From Spirochaetaceae bacterium (GTDB lineage: Bacteria; Spirochaetota; Spirochaetia; Treponematales; Treponemataceae), in assembly GCA_017622135.1 (NCBI GenBank), contig JAGARR010000003.1, positions 1 through 62,819 on the forward strand: DNA of 62,819 nucleotides. Reading direction: 5' to 3'. Shown in pieces: positions 7,231 to 16,011 of the stretch. The notes below the pieces were generated by a model, which worked only from the letters and a program-made list of their open reading frames with translations, was not told the DNA's origin and made no database searches. Every line of letters begins with the position of its first letter. Position 1 is the first letter of the stretch. Position numbers and translations under genes: made by a program.

Positions 7231-8706
7231 CTACTCTAACTCCGCATATCCCAGGAAGTCACCCTTGGCATTATAACCACGATAAGCTATCGCCTTGCCA
7301 GAACTGTCGTACTCAAACTCAAAAATGGCTACGCCATATATCTCCTTCAGGCGGCCATCAACACCATAAAACGCTCGCCGAGTCTGATTACCTGCTCCGT
7401 CATACTCATACTCATAAATAGCTACGCCATCTATATCCTCCTTCAGGTGGCCATCAACACCATAAAACTCCTTCCGGGTCTGATTGCCTGCTCCGTCGTA
7501 CTCAGACTCATAAATGGCTATGCCATCTCTATCCTCCTTCAGGCGGCCATCAACACCATAATGCTCCAGACGGGTCATATTGCCTACTCCGTCATGTATT
7601 ACTTTGATAGCATGAACCTTTTGTTCACGGCAAAATTCCGTTCCTTCTTGGTAATACTCCTCCAGAGTTCCAGCATCATTAATCTTCCAAGTAAAACTCT
7701 CGTTTCCCCGTTCACAAGAGATACGAACAAGCTTATTTCCCTCGTACTCTGCCTTGTAAGCACCAGTAGAGTTAACCTTTTGAGCCAACTGAGGAATATG
7801 ATGATTCTTACCTGTCAAAAGGAGCTGATTATAGTACTCTGTTCTATCTGGTGATGGACTGTTGGATTTTACCTTTTTTGCGGCTTCCTTTTGAGGTGTC
7901 TTGCTCAGTAGCTTTCCATTAACATCATACGAACGATTAGCTATTTCTTTTCCAGCACTGTTATAATCCCACTCAATAGCAGCAACACCATCTGTATTAG
8001 CTTTCAGTAGACGGTTTCTCCCGTAATATTCCCTCCGAATCTCATTGCCAACACCGTCATACTTAAATTCGACAATAGCAAATCCTGAAGAGGTTTCCTT
8101 TAAACCACCGTCAGTCCCATAGTAAGACCTTTTTATCAGATTACCTGCACCGTCATATATTTCTGCGGCAGCATGAACCTTTCTTTCACGGCAAAATTCC
8201 GTTCCCTCTTGGTAAGACCTCTCCAGAGTTCCAGCATCATTAATCACCCAAGTTTTACTCTCGTTTCCCTGTTTCCAAGAGATACGAACAAGCTTATTTC
8301 CCTCATACTCTGCCTTGTAGGTACCAGTAGAGTTAACCTTTTGAGCCAACTGAGGAATATGGCTATTCTTACCTGTCCAAAGGAGCTGATTATAGTACTC
8401 TGTTCTAGTTTGAGATGTACTAGTGGTATATGATGGGGAGGTATCAGCAAAAGAAAAAACAAGGAATATCACCAGAATAGCGATACCCGCCACTATCCAA
8501 CCTACTGGGCTCTTCCTTTCCTCATAAGAACTAGTTTCTGCAGGCCTTTCCTGTGTGGGCTGAACTGGTTCTTCCACAACAGGAGTAACATTTTCTGCTG
8601 CTGGCTCCTCCACAATGGGTTCTGGTACTGGCTCCAGCCTGGCTCCGCAGTACCCACAGAACAGGTCCCCGGCCTCCAGCTCCTTTCCGCAATTGCTACA
8701 AAACAT
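7231..8706 (-). CDS. Zinc-ribbon membrane protein with duplicated YD-type repeat modules
   Basis: 491 residues and the first gene of the operon. One zinc ribbon (CSNCG..FCGYCG, 3-21), a Pro/Glu/Val-rich linker, and one transmembrane helix (WIVAGIAILVIFLVFSFA, about 70-88) come first. Two large modules follow, each starting RTEYYNQLL(W/L)TGKN. Each has a beta-rich block (about 75 residues) and then YD-type repeats YGvDGxL....GxAxxExxYDxxGN. With the ribbon inside and a single helix, the repeat modules would face outside or the periplasm. The same repeat family appears in the cytoplasmic protein of 448-2331. AGGAGG stands 5 nt before ATG 8704-8706. A sensor role is inferred from topology only. 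Confidence 0.8.
   Translation of the reverse strand: MFCSNCGKELEAGDLFCGYCGARLEPVPEPIVEEPAAENVTPVVEEPVQPTQERPAETSSYEERKSPVGWIVAGIAILVIFLVFSFADTSPSYTTSTSQTRTEYYNQLLWTGKNSHIPQLAQKVNSTGTYKAEYEGNKLVRISWKQGNESKTWVINDAGTLERSYQEGTEFCRERKVHAAAEIYDGAGNLIKRSYYGTDGGLKETSSGFAIVEFKYDGVGNEIRREYYGRNRLLKANTDGVAAIEWDYNSAGKEIANRSYDVNGKLLSKTPQKEAAKKVKSNSPSPDRTEYYNQLLLTGKNHHIPQLAQKVNSTGAYKAEYEGNKLVRISCERGNESFTWKINDAGTLEEYYQEGTEFCREQKVHAIKVIHDGVGNMTRLEHYGVDGRLKEDRDGIAIYESEYDGAGNQTRKEFYGVDGHLKEDIDGVAIYEYEYDGAGNQTRRAFYGVDGRLKEIYGVAIFEFEYDSSGKAIAYRGYNAKGDFLGYAELE
7611..8407 (-). repeat. Direct internal duplication (two about 236-bp copies)
   Basis: Copies at about 7611-7846 and 8172-8407, offset 561 bp, are nearly identical in DNA. 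They encode the shared RTEYYNQLL...FCRE block inside the membrane YD-repeat gene. High nucleotide identity suggests recent duplication or gene conversion. Confidence 0.85.
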
Positions 8707-8739
8707 AGTATCCTCCTTGGCTTGAAAAAAAATAATTTA

Positions 8740-8772
8740 ATTATACACTATTAGTGGTATCATATAATGATA
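8740..8772 (-). promoter_or_regulatory. Probable promoter and operator of the zinc-ribbon operon
   Basis: On the minus strand a perfect TATAAT lies at 8740-8745, upstream of an AT-rich leader that ends in AGGAGG. The -35 is weak. A perfect inverted repeat TATCAT-ATA-ATGATA at 8758-8772 overlaps the -35 position, as an operator would. The regulator is unknown. Confidence 0.45.
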
Positions 8773-8845
8773 GTATCAATAAAAAGTTTGTTTTTTTTCA
8801 ATTATTTTTTTTAAGTCGCTACAAAAAACTCCATTTTTCTATACC

Positions 8846-9439
8846 TTATGACGAACCAATACAGCTCCCCTCATTGGCTGCCCCGCCCCGCCTTGGACAG
8901 CAGCCGCCCCGTCCTCCTGCACTCCCATAGTTCCCCAGAACCTGCTGGCCCACCACAAGCTTTTCCTCCTCCGGGATGGCGAAGGTGATGCTGATGTCAA
9001 AGTCGGGGTTGCCGCTGATGAAGTCCCTGCAGGCAGCTATGGCCTGGCACCAGGCGGCCTGGACAGGATAGCCGAAGATGCCGGCGGAAATCAGAGGAAA
9101 GACGACTGAGTGGAGGTCGTGCTGACGGCACAGCTGGAGGGATGATTTGTAGGCCCCGTACAGGAGCTCCGCCTCACCCCTGGTTCCATCCCGGTACACC
9201 GGCCCCACCGCATGGATGATGTATTTGCACGGACAGCCGAAGCCGGCTGTTATGACTGCCGAGCCCTCGGGACAGTGGCCGATCTCCTTGCAGGCCGCCG
9301 CCAGCTGCCGCTCACCCGCCCGCTGGAAAATCACGCCGCACACACCGCCCCCCGCTAGCAGGCCGCTGTTGGCCGCATTCACGATGGCATCCGCCGGAAT
9401 GTCCAGGATTCCCTTCTGCTGGATTGTAATCGAGCTCAT
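8846..9439 (-). CDS. Macrodomain (ADP-ribose-binding) protein
   Basis: 197 residues. A macrodomain spans nearly the whole protein: DAIVNAANSGLLAGGGVCG is the classic loop that binds and hydrolyses ADP-ribose derivatives, followed by KYIIHAVGPVY and VVFPLISAGIFGYP. Family members remove O-acetyl-ADP-ribose or ADP-ribose from proteins. The last 30 residues are Gly/Cys/Arg-rich and do not belong to the fold. The start at 9439 has AGGAGG upstream, and an upstream in-frame ATG has none. It sits 139 nt before the zinc-ribbon operon on the same strand; functional connection is possible but not shown. Confidence 0.88.
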   Translation of the reverse strand: MSSITIQQKGILDIPADAIVNAANSGLLAGGGVCGVIFQRAGERQLAAACKEIGHCPEGSAVITAGFGCPCKYIIHAVGPVYRDGTRGEAELLYGAYKSSLQLCRQHDLHSVVFPLISAGIFGYPVQAAWCQAIAACRDFISGNPDFDISITFAIPEEEKLVVGQQVLGNYGSAGGRGGCCPRRGGAANEGSCIGSS

Positions 9440-9491
9440 ATAATCCTCCTTGCCCTTGCAATATACTATTTCCACCCGGAAATGTCAGTCC

Positions 9492-10622
9492 TCACCTCGG
9501 ATACCACCACACCGAGCCGTCGGGGGTGGTGAACTGGTAGCAGTCCTCCAGCCGCCGCACCTGGGTGGGACTGAGGCTGGGGTCCAATTCCAGCAGGTTG
9601 AGCTTGCCGCCGCCTCCGGGCAGGTCCACGGCGTACACCGGGCAGGACAGGCCGGAAAGCTCCCGCCGCAGCTGGTGGTACAGGGCCAGCCCCTCCTCCA
9701 CGGGCACCCTGAGATGGGAGGTTCCCGGCACCAGGTCGCACTGGAACAGGTAGCCGGGCCGCACTCCCAGCAGGGTCAGCTGGTGGAAGAGGCGGCTCAA
9801 GGTGGCCACCTCGTCGTTCACCCCCCGCAGCAGCACCGTCTGGCTTTGCACCGGGATTCCTGAGTCCACCAGGCGGAGCAGGACCTCCCGTGACTCCGGG
9901 GCGTAGCGGGGGCTGATTTCTGCAGGATGGTTGATGTGGGGAATCACCCACAGGGGACGCAGGCGGCGCAGTCCCTCCACCAGACGGGGGGTGAAGACGG
10001 CAGGATGAAAGGAGATGGCCCTGGTGCACAGGCGAACCAAAAGCCCCGGCCTTGCCTCCCGGAATCGAGCCACCAGCTCCTCCACCTGCTGGAAGGGGGC
10101 GGTCAGGGGATCGCCGCCGGAAAGCAGCACCTCCTGCACCTCCGGGTGGGCTGCCAGATATGCGGCCATCTCATCAATTTCCTGGGATGCAGGCCACCCA
10201 AGGCAGGAGCCACAGGACGACTGGCCGCCAGCTCCTTGCAGGGACTCCGTGATGAGGCTCTTCCTAAAGCAGTAGCGGCAGTGGGCAAAGCAGCGGCTGG
10301 TGGCAAGCACCAGCACCCGGTTCTTGTACTGGTGCACCATGCGCTCTGTAGCCTGATGGAGGCGGGCTCCCAGGGGATCTGCAAGCTCCTCGCTCAGCAC
10401 CAGATTTTCTTCTGGCTGGGGAAAAAGCTGGCGGCTTAACCCACGATACCAGGCGGCCGCCTCAAGGTCCTCCGCCATCCGCCCTGCAAGCCGCTCCAAA
10501 ACGGTGGCCATCTGCACAGAAACAAGCGGGGGAAAATCCACCGAGGAAAACGCCTCCCTTTCCCCAGCGGTGAAAGGAAGCCTTGCAAGCTGTGAAGGCA
10601 GGGGGATGGAATCAGCGGCCAT
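9492..10622 (-). CDS. KamA-family radical SAM aminomutase (lysine 2,3-aminomutase/EpmB-like)
   Basis: 376 residues. The radical-SAM cluster motif is CFAHCRYCF (CxxxCxxC), followed by LLSGGDPLTAP and later LLRGVND, as in KamA/EpmB enzymes that use PLP and a 4Fe-4S cluster to move an amino group on lysine. The short C-terminus favours the EpmB/YjeK type, which isomerises lysine for elongation factor P, over catabolic lysine aminomutase, but this cannot be settled here. The start at 10622 was chosen because it overlaps the upstream HAD gene by 11 nt; upstream frames lie inside that gene. Confidence 0.8.
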   Translation of the reverse strand: MAADSIPLPSQLARLPFTAGEREAFSSVDFPPLVSVQMATVLERLAGRMAEDLEAAAWYRGLSRQLFPQPEENLVLSEELADPLGARLHQATERMVHQYKNRVLVLATSRCFAHCRYCFRKSLITESLQGAGGQSSCGSCLGWPASQEIDEMAAYLAAHPEVQEVLLSGGDPLTAPFQQVEELVARFREARPGLLVRLCTRAISFHPAVFTPRLVEGLRRLRPLWVIPHINHPAEISPRYAPESREVLLRLVDSGIPVQSQTVLLRGVNDEVATLSRLFHQLTLLGVRPGYLFQCDLVPGTSHLRVPVEEGLALYHQLRRELSGLSCPVYAVDLPGGGGKLNLLELDPSLSPTQVRRLEDCYQFTTPDGSVWWYPR

Positions 10623-11238
10623 GCTCAGCGATGACCTGCTGCAAGTCTCTTTTTCCCTGCTCCAGTCCACGCCACACAAAGCCATGGATGCCCAGGGCGC
10701 AGGCGGCCTCCACATTCACCGCCACATCGTCAAAGAAGACCGCCTCCTGGGGATCCACTCCAAGTCCTTTCAGCACATCGTGATAGATGGCAGGCTCCGG
10801 CTTGATGAGCCCCACTCGGCAGGAAAAGCAGGCGTAGTGGGCTGCCTTGAACAGCTCAATCTCATCCTCGTAGGAGGCCAGGAATTCCGTGGGCATGTTG
10901 GAAAGGATTCCCAGCCTGAGGCCACTAGCCTTCAGGGAAAGCCCCCAGTCGGTCACGTCCTGGCGAACCGGCCGCCAGCTTTCCATGTCCAGCCGGGCAA
11001 TTTGCTCCATCAGCTGCTGGTCGGCTGCCTGCTGGTGGTAGCCGTCGGCCTCCAGCAGCTGGCGGTACATCTGGGCACCGGTGATGGTCCCCCGGTCGAA
11101 CTCGAAGCGGAACCTGTCGTAGACGGTGCGGAACACATCGGCGGGAACGCCAGTCATGGCCTCCATCTGCTCGGCGCAGTCCCCAGTCTGGGTTTGGGAA
11201 ATCACGTTCCCATAGTCGAATATCACAGCCTTGATCAT
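10612..11238 (-). CDS. HAD-superfamily hydrolase
   Basis: 208 residues. HAD motifs appear in order: FDYGNV (nucleophile Asp, motif I), LSNMP (motif II), a Lys in GLIKPEPAIY (motif III) and VFFDDVAVNVEAA (motif IV). A helical cap lies between motifs I and II, which makes it a subfamily I (YihX-like) phosphatase. The substrate is unknown, probably a small phosphorylated metabolite. Start ATG 11236-11238 follows TAGGAGGAAAT. It overlaps the aminomutase gene downstream and is separated from mfd upstream by a tandem repeat. Confidence 0.85.
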   Translation of the reverse strand: MIKAVIFDYGNVISQTQTGDCAEQMEAMTGVPADVFRTVYDRFRFEFDRGTITGAQMYRQLLEADGYHQQAADQQLMEQIARLDMESWRPVRQDVTDWGLSLKASGLRLGILSNMPTEFLASYEDEIELFKAAHYACFSCRVGLIKPEPAIYHDVLKGLGVDPQEAVFFDDVAVNVEAACALGIHGFVWRGLEQGKRDLQQVIAEHGR

Positions 11239-11258
11239 ATTTCCTCCTATATAACACG

Positions 11259-11386
11259 AACTGGACAAGGTTTGTCTTCCAGTGCCAGCTGGCCAAGGTT
11301 TGCCTTTAAATGCTAACTGGCAAACGACGATGTTGTCCTTTAAAACTAGCTGGCCAAGGTTGGCCTTCAAATGTTAGCTGGCCAAC
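11259..11386. repeat. 28-bp tandem repeat covering the mfd stop codon
   Basis: Units at 11259-11286, 11287-11314, 11315-11347 (with a 5-bp insertion), 11348-11375, and a partial one at 11376-11386 inside mfd. The core is AGCTGGCCAAGGTTTGCCTT. The last codons and stop of mfd lie in the array, so the array appears to have grown outwards from the gene end. Confidence 0.85.
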
Positions 11387-14300
11387 ATCTCCAGCTTTTC
11401 CCTGATGAACTCACTCTTTTCCTTCAGGCCAATCTTGCCGGTCTCCAGCAGCAGCACGTTGGGCCGTTGGGGATCAAGCCTCACCCCGCCGCCGCTTTCC
11501 TTCAGCAGTCGCAGCACCTTGTCCACGGAAATGTCCGATACACGGGAGAATTCCAGAGTCACCAGGCCACCACGCTCCCGCAGGGTGGCAATGCTGAGGC
11601 GGCGGCAGATGATTTTGATTTCCGCCAGGGACAGGAGGCTGGAAACCTCCTCCGGGATGGGGCCAAAGCGGTCCTGCAGCTCGGCGTGAATCCGCTCCAG
11701 GGTATCACGCTCCGAGACGGCGGCAATCTTCTTGTACACCTCCATCTTGGTCTGGGGATTGGTGATGTAGGTCTCCGGGATGAAGCCAGTGTACTCCAAC
11801 TCCATCAGCACCTCGTTCTGAGCTTGGAAATTCTCGTCGGTAAGCCGCTGGACAGCCTCCTCCAGCAGCTTGAGGTACAGGTCGAAACCCACGGAGAAGA
11901 TTTCCCCGGACTGGTCCTTGCCCAAGAGGTTTCCCGCCCCACGAATCTCCATGTCCTTCATGGCAATCTTGAAGCCGGAGCCCAGCTCGGTAAAGTCGCT
12001 GATGACCTGCAGCCGCTTCATGGCAATCTCCGACAGGGCCTTGTTCTCCGGGTACAGCAGGTAGGCGTAGGCCTTGCGGTCGCTGCGCCCCACCCGCCCC
12101 CGCAGCTGGTAGAGCTGGGACACACCGTACATGTCCGCCCGGTCGATGATGATGGTGTTCACATTGGGAATGTCGATGCCGTTCTCGATGATGGTGGTGG
12201 ACACCAGAATATGGAAGCCCCCCAGCTTGAAGCGGCGGAAGATGTCGTCCAGCTCCGTGGCGCTCATCTGGCCGTGGGCGGTCTCCACCATCATCTCCGG
12301 CACCAGGCTCTGGAGGCGGAAGCGCACCTCCTCCAGGCTCTCCACCCGGTTGTGGAGGTAGAACACCTGCCCTCCCCGCTCCGCCTCCCTGCGGATAGCC
12401 GCCGCCACACGGTCGTCGTTGTAGCTGTCGATCACCGTCTCAATGGCCTGCCGGTTCTGGGGCGGCGTGGTCAAAAGGCTCATGTCACGAATTTTCAGCA
12501 GGCTCATGTGGAGGGTGCGGGGAATGGGGGTGGCGCTCATGGCAAGGCTGTCGATGTTTGTCTTCAGCTCCTTCAGCCGCTCCTTGTCCTTCACCCCGAA
12601 GCGCTGCTCTTCGTCTATGATCATCAATCCCAGGTCCTTGAACACCACATCCTTCTGGATGATGCGGTGGGTGCCCACGAGGATGTCCACGGTACCGGCA
12701 GCCAGTCCCTCCAGAATCTGCTTCTGCTCCTTGCGAGCCACAAACCGGGACATGTGGGCAATGCGGACGGGAAAGCCCTGGAATCGCTCCACACAGTTCT
12801 CGTAGTGCTGCTCCGCCAGGATGGTGGTGGGAGCCAGGAATGCCACCTGCTTGCCACCCATCACGGCTTTAAAGGCCGCACGCATGGCAATCTCCGTCTT
12901 GCCGTAGCCCACATCTCCGCACACCAGCCGGTCCATGGGCTGTGGCTTCTCCATGTCGGCCTTCACCTCGGCGCTGACCGTCAGCTGGTCGTCGGTCTCC
13001 GTGTAGGGAAAGGCCGCCTCAAAGGCAGTCTGCCACTCGGCATCCTTGGGAAAGGGAAAGCCCCGGGAAGCCTTGCGGCGGGAATACAGGTCGATGAGCT
13101 TTTGGGCAATGTCCTCAGCTGCCTTGCGGGCCTTGTTCTTGCGGTTTTCCCAGCTCTTGGAGCCGATTCTGTCCAGTCGGGGAGCCACCCCCTCGTTTCC
13201 AATATACCGCTGCACCAGGTTCACCTGCTCAATGGGAATGAACACGAACTCCTCGTCGGCATACTCCAGCTTGATGTAATCCCGCTCGTTGCCCCCGGCC
13301 TTCACCCGCTCGATTCCCTTGAACAGCCCGATGCCATAGTTCACGTGAACCACATAGTCCCCGGGATTCAGCTCCACGAAGGTGTCGATGACGGAGCTTT
13401 TCACCTGCTTCACGGACTTAGGCGCCCGCTTTCGCCGGCCGAAAATCTCGTTCTCCTGCACCACCAGCAGCTTCAATGCAGGAACACCGAAGCCCGCCGT
13501 GATGGCCTGGGGTAGTATCTGCAATCCCTCCCCGGCCAAGTCCCGCAGAAGCTCGGCAATGCGGAGGGCCTGGTTCTCACTCTCTCCGTAGATGAAGATG
13601 CGCCAGCCGTCGGCCATGAGATTGGAAAAGCTTTCTTTCAGGTACTGGATGTTGCCGAAAAAGCTGCGGGGTGGGTCCATCTCCAGCCTGACGGTGGAAA
13701 TATCCTGCTCCTCCTGGGAAAGCTGGGTGTGGAGGGTCCTGAACAGAATCCGCCGTGGATGCTGACCCACCAGACGATGGAAGGCAAAGAGGATACGGTC
13801 AGGGGGAGGAACGGGATGGAAAGCGCGGACCTTGCGGTACATTCCCAGATACTCCCGGTCAAAGCCCTCCTGGGCATTGGCCAGACGGTCAAAGTCAACG
13901 AAGAAGACAGGAACTTCATCCCCCAGATAATCCATCAGGGAATAGGGACGGTCAAAGACCTCCTGGTAGAACAGCTCCTCCCCAAGGCTCTCCCCCTGGC
14001 TCCGAAGCTCCTCCAGCAATTGCCGCTGGGCATCCTCAAAGTGCTGGTGGCTGCCAAAGCCAAAGTCACCGGTATCGTTGCCCTGCACCGTACCGCTGGC
14101 GGCAGCACCAGTGGGCTTCTGGAACTTGTCCTCAGCCAGTACCTGCTCCAGCCGTTCCACCAGCTGGGGGGTCCACACCACCTCCTTCATGGGATACACC
14201 GTCAGGGAGTCCACCGTCTCTAGGGACTGCTGTCCCTCAGGGTCGAAGGTCTTTATCTGCTCGATCTGGTCAAAGTCAAAGACAATGCGGTGGGCCACCT

Positions 14301-14967
14301 CCTCCCCCGCCATGAAAATGTCCAGCACCTCACCTCGCAGGGCAAATTCCCCCCGCACCGTCACCCGTGGCACCCGCAGGTAGCCCTGCTCCACCAGCCG
14401 TCCCGCCAAGGCCACCGGATCAAAGCTGTCCCCCACCTGCAAGGAAAACAGCAGGGAGCGGATGTACTCGGGCGGGGGAACGGGAGTCTGGAAGGCACGC
14501 TGGGAGACAATGAACACCGTAGGAACTGTACCTTTCTTTGACGTGCTCCGCAGTTCATGCCCCAGAGAGGCAAGGGCTGCCAGGGTGGCAGCCCGCTGGC
14601 CAAAGACAAGGGCACCCTGCGGAGCGGGACGGTAGGGCACCGTTCCCCACCAAGGCAGAAACCGTACCTGGAGATCCCGGTTGGCAGCCTGCAAATCCAG
14701 GGCAAGCTCCTGGGCCTCCCGCTCACCGCTGGCCACCACCATACAGACCTCGGAGCCACCGGAGGAGGCTGCAACATATTCTGCCAGCAGGAAGGACACC
14801 ATGCTCCCCTGAACCCCCTCTACCTGAACAGGTACAGCCTCTGCAGACAAATCAAACTGGGAAAGGCCAGTCTGTAGGTCGGGCCAATGGTGAAAGAACG
14901 GGTGTAGGGGATTCGAGGCGAATCCGGCAGAGTCTTTGGAAGAAGAATTTGTGTGTAAGGTATTCAT
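11374..14967 (-). CDS. mfd: Transcription-repair coupling factor Mfd
   Basis: 1197 residues, usual length. The UvrB-binding N-terminal region is followed by the RNA-polymerase-interacting domain (LNPGDYVVHVNYGIGLFKG). The RecG-like translocase motor has Walker A GDVGYGKTE (Lys690), the DEEQRFG box and SATPIPRTL, and the C-terminal TRCF domain ends the protein. Mfd removes stalled RNA polymerase at DNA lesions and recruits UvrA. It is transcribed from a clear promoter 15 nt upstream with a very short leader. The last residues (LEMLAS) are encoded within a tandem repeat. Confidence 0.97.
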   Translation of the reverse strand: MNTLHTNSSSKDSAGFASNPLHPFFHHWPDLQTGLSQFDLSAEAVPVQVEGVQGSMVSFLLAEYVAASSGGSEVCMVVASGEREAQELALDLQAANRDLQVRFLPWWGTVPYRPAPQGALVFGQRAATLAALASLGHELRSTSKKGTVPTVFIVSQRAFQTPVPPPEYIRSLLFSLQVGDSFDPVALAGRLVEQGYLRVPRVTVRGEFALRGEVLDIFMAGEEVAHRIVFDFDQIEQIKTFDPEGQQSLETVDSLTVYPMKEVVWTPQLVERLEQVLAEDKFQKPTGAAASGTVQGNDTGDFGFGSHQHFEDAQRQLLEELRSQGESLGEELFYQEVFDRPYSLMDYLGDEVPVFFVDFDRLANAQEGFDREYLGMYRKVRAFHPVPPPDRILFAFHRLVGQHPRRILFRTLHTQLSQEEQDISTVRLEMDPPRSFFGNIQYLKESFSNLMADGWRIFIYGESENQALRIAELLRDLAGEGLQILPQAITAGFGVPALKLLVVQENEIFGRRKRAPKSVKQVKSSVIDTFVELNPGDYVVHVNYGIGLFKGIERVKAGGNERDYIKLEYADEEFVFIPIEQVNLVQRYIGNEGVAPRLDRIGSKSWENRKNKARKAAEDIAQKLIDLYSRRKASRGFPFPKDAEWQTAFEAAFPYTETDDQLTVSAEVKADMEKPQPMDRLVCGDVGYGKTEIAMRAAFKAVMGGKQVAFLAPTTILAEQHYENCVERFQGFPVRIAHMSRFVARKEQKQILEGLAAGTVDILVGTHRIIQKDVVFKDLGLMIIDEEQRFGVKDKERLKELKTNIDSLAMSATPIPRTLHMSLLKIRDMSLLTTPPQNRQAIETVIDSYNDDRVAAAIRREAERGGQVFYLHNRVESLEEVRFRLQSLVPEMMVETAHGQMSATELDDIFRRFKLGGFHILVSTTIIENGIDIPNVNTIIIDRADMYGVSQLYQLRGRVGRSDRKAYAYLLYPENKALSEIAMKRLQVISDFTELGSGFKIAMKDMEIRGAGNLLGKDQSGEIFSVGFDLYLKLLEEAVQRLTDENFQAQNEVLMELEYTGFIPETYITNPQTKMEVYKKIAAVSERDTLERIHAELQDRFGPIPEEVSSLLSLAEIKIICRRLSIATLRERGGLVTLEFSRVSDISVDKVLRLLKESGGGVRLDPQRPNVLLLETGKIGLKEKSEFIREKLEMLAS

Positions 14968-14981
14968 TGCTTTTGTCCGAT

Positions 14982-15010
14982 ACTATAGTAAACCTACGCC
15001 GAGAAAACAA
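14982..15010 (-). promoter_or_regulatory. mfd promoter
   Basis: TTGTTT (15005-15010), a 17-nt spacer, and TATAGT (14982-14987) on the minus strand. The -10 is 14 nt from the ATG, giving a leader of about 7 nt. Confidence 0.7.
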
Positions 15011-15060
15011 CACCGTCAGGCTTGTTTTCCCGGAACCAATTCTGATTCTGGAGTACTGAA

Positions 15061-16011
15061 TTGAAACGCATACTGGCAGTCATTATAGCGGGTTTTGCCC
15101 TTTTTGCACAGTCCTACGCACAGGACGTGGAGGTCACCGCCAAGTTCTACAACAAGACCATGTATTATCCCGGATCCGCCGAGGATAACCCTGTCTACGT
15201 CCACGTCACCGTGGCAAACAAGGGGCCTAAGACCCTGCGGTTCAAGCTGGCGGATGACCGCATGTTCAGCATGGACTTCAAGGTCCTCACGGTAAAGAAC
15301 AAGGAGCTGCCTGCCACCGACCAGCTGATTCGCAAGCGGACCATGCAGCAGACCGTCTATTTCCGGGAAATTGCCCTGGAAACCGGCGAGGAGTATTCCT
15401 TCACTGAAAACCTAAAGAATTTCGTGCAGATTGACAATCCTGCAGTCTATTATATGGAGGTGACCTTCTATCCTGAGCTGTACAAGGAGCGCCTTGCCAG
15501 TGCCGTCACCTCCAATAGGATGCCCTTGGAAATCCGTCCTTCCCCTGCAGCTGCGGCCTCCTCACTGATTCCTGTGACACCAGTCACAGCAGAAATCCTC
15601 CAGCCGGAGGCCATCTCCCCAGACAAGGTAGTGGAGCAAACCATCGTAGCCCGCCAGAGAAGCCTGTGGGACCAGTACTTCCTGTACATGGATCTGGAGG
15701 AAATGCTGAAGCGTGACCCAGTCCGCAACAGAAAGTACAGCAGCTCTTCCGCCATCGAGCGCAACAGGATGTTGGACAACTACAAGGCCGACCTGCAGCA
15801 GTCCCGCATTGACGGCGACATTGTGGCCATCCCAGAGCGATTCACCATCGACAAGACGGTGTACACCCAGACTGAGGGAACGGTCACCTCCACCCAGTGG
15901 TTCAAGTACGACACCTTCTACGAGAAGAAGCGGTACACCTACCACGTGCGCCAGCGGGACGGCATCTGGCAGATCTTCGACTATACTGTAGAAAACCTGG
16001 GGACCGAATGA
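15061..16011 (+). CDS. Secreted treponeme-type protein with Ig/BsuPI-like N-domain
   Basis: 316 residues from a TTG start preceded by GGAG 7 nt upstream. A Sec signal peptide (MKRILAVIIAGFALFAQSYA, cleavage after Ala20) makes it periplasmic or outer-membrane attached. Residues 21-150 are beta-rich (PVYVHVTVANKGPKTLRFKL), like the BsuPI or Ig-like fold. A Pro/Ala-rich linker follows, then a C-terminal domain with aromatic strands (TSTQWFKYDTFYEKKRYTY..GIWQIFDYTVE). The stop overlaps the next gene as ATGA, so the two are coupled. The exact function is not recognised. Confidence 0.75.
   Translation: MKRILAVIIAGFALFAQSYAQDVEVTAKFYNKTMYYPGSAEDNPVYVHVTVANKGPKTLRFKLADDRMFSMDFKVLTVKNKELPATDQLIRKRTMQQTVYFREIALETGEEYSFTENLKNFVQIDNPAVYYMEVTFYPELYKERLASAVTSNRMPLEIRPSPAAAASSLIPVTPVTAEILQPEAISPDKVVEQTIVARQRSLWDQYFLYMDLEEMLKRDPVRNRKYSSSSAIERNRMLDNYKADLQQSRIDGDIVAIPERFTIDKTVYTQTEGTVTSTQWFKYDTFYEKKRYTYHVRQRDGIWQIFDYTVENLGTE

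Noticed and set aside
11371..13515. Long plus-strand open frame of 714 codons opposite mfd
   Set aside because: It has His/Leu/Gln-rich shadow composition and mfd on the other strand is complete and conserved.
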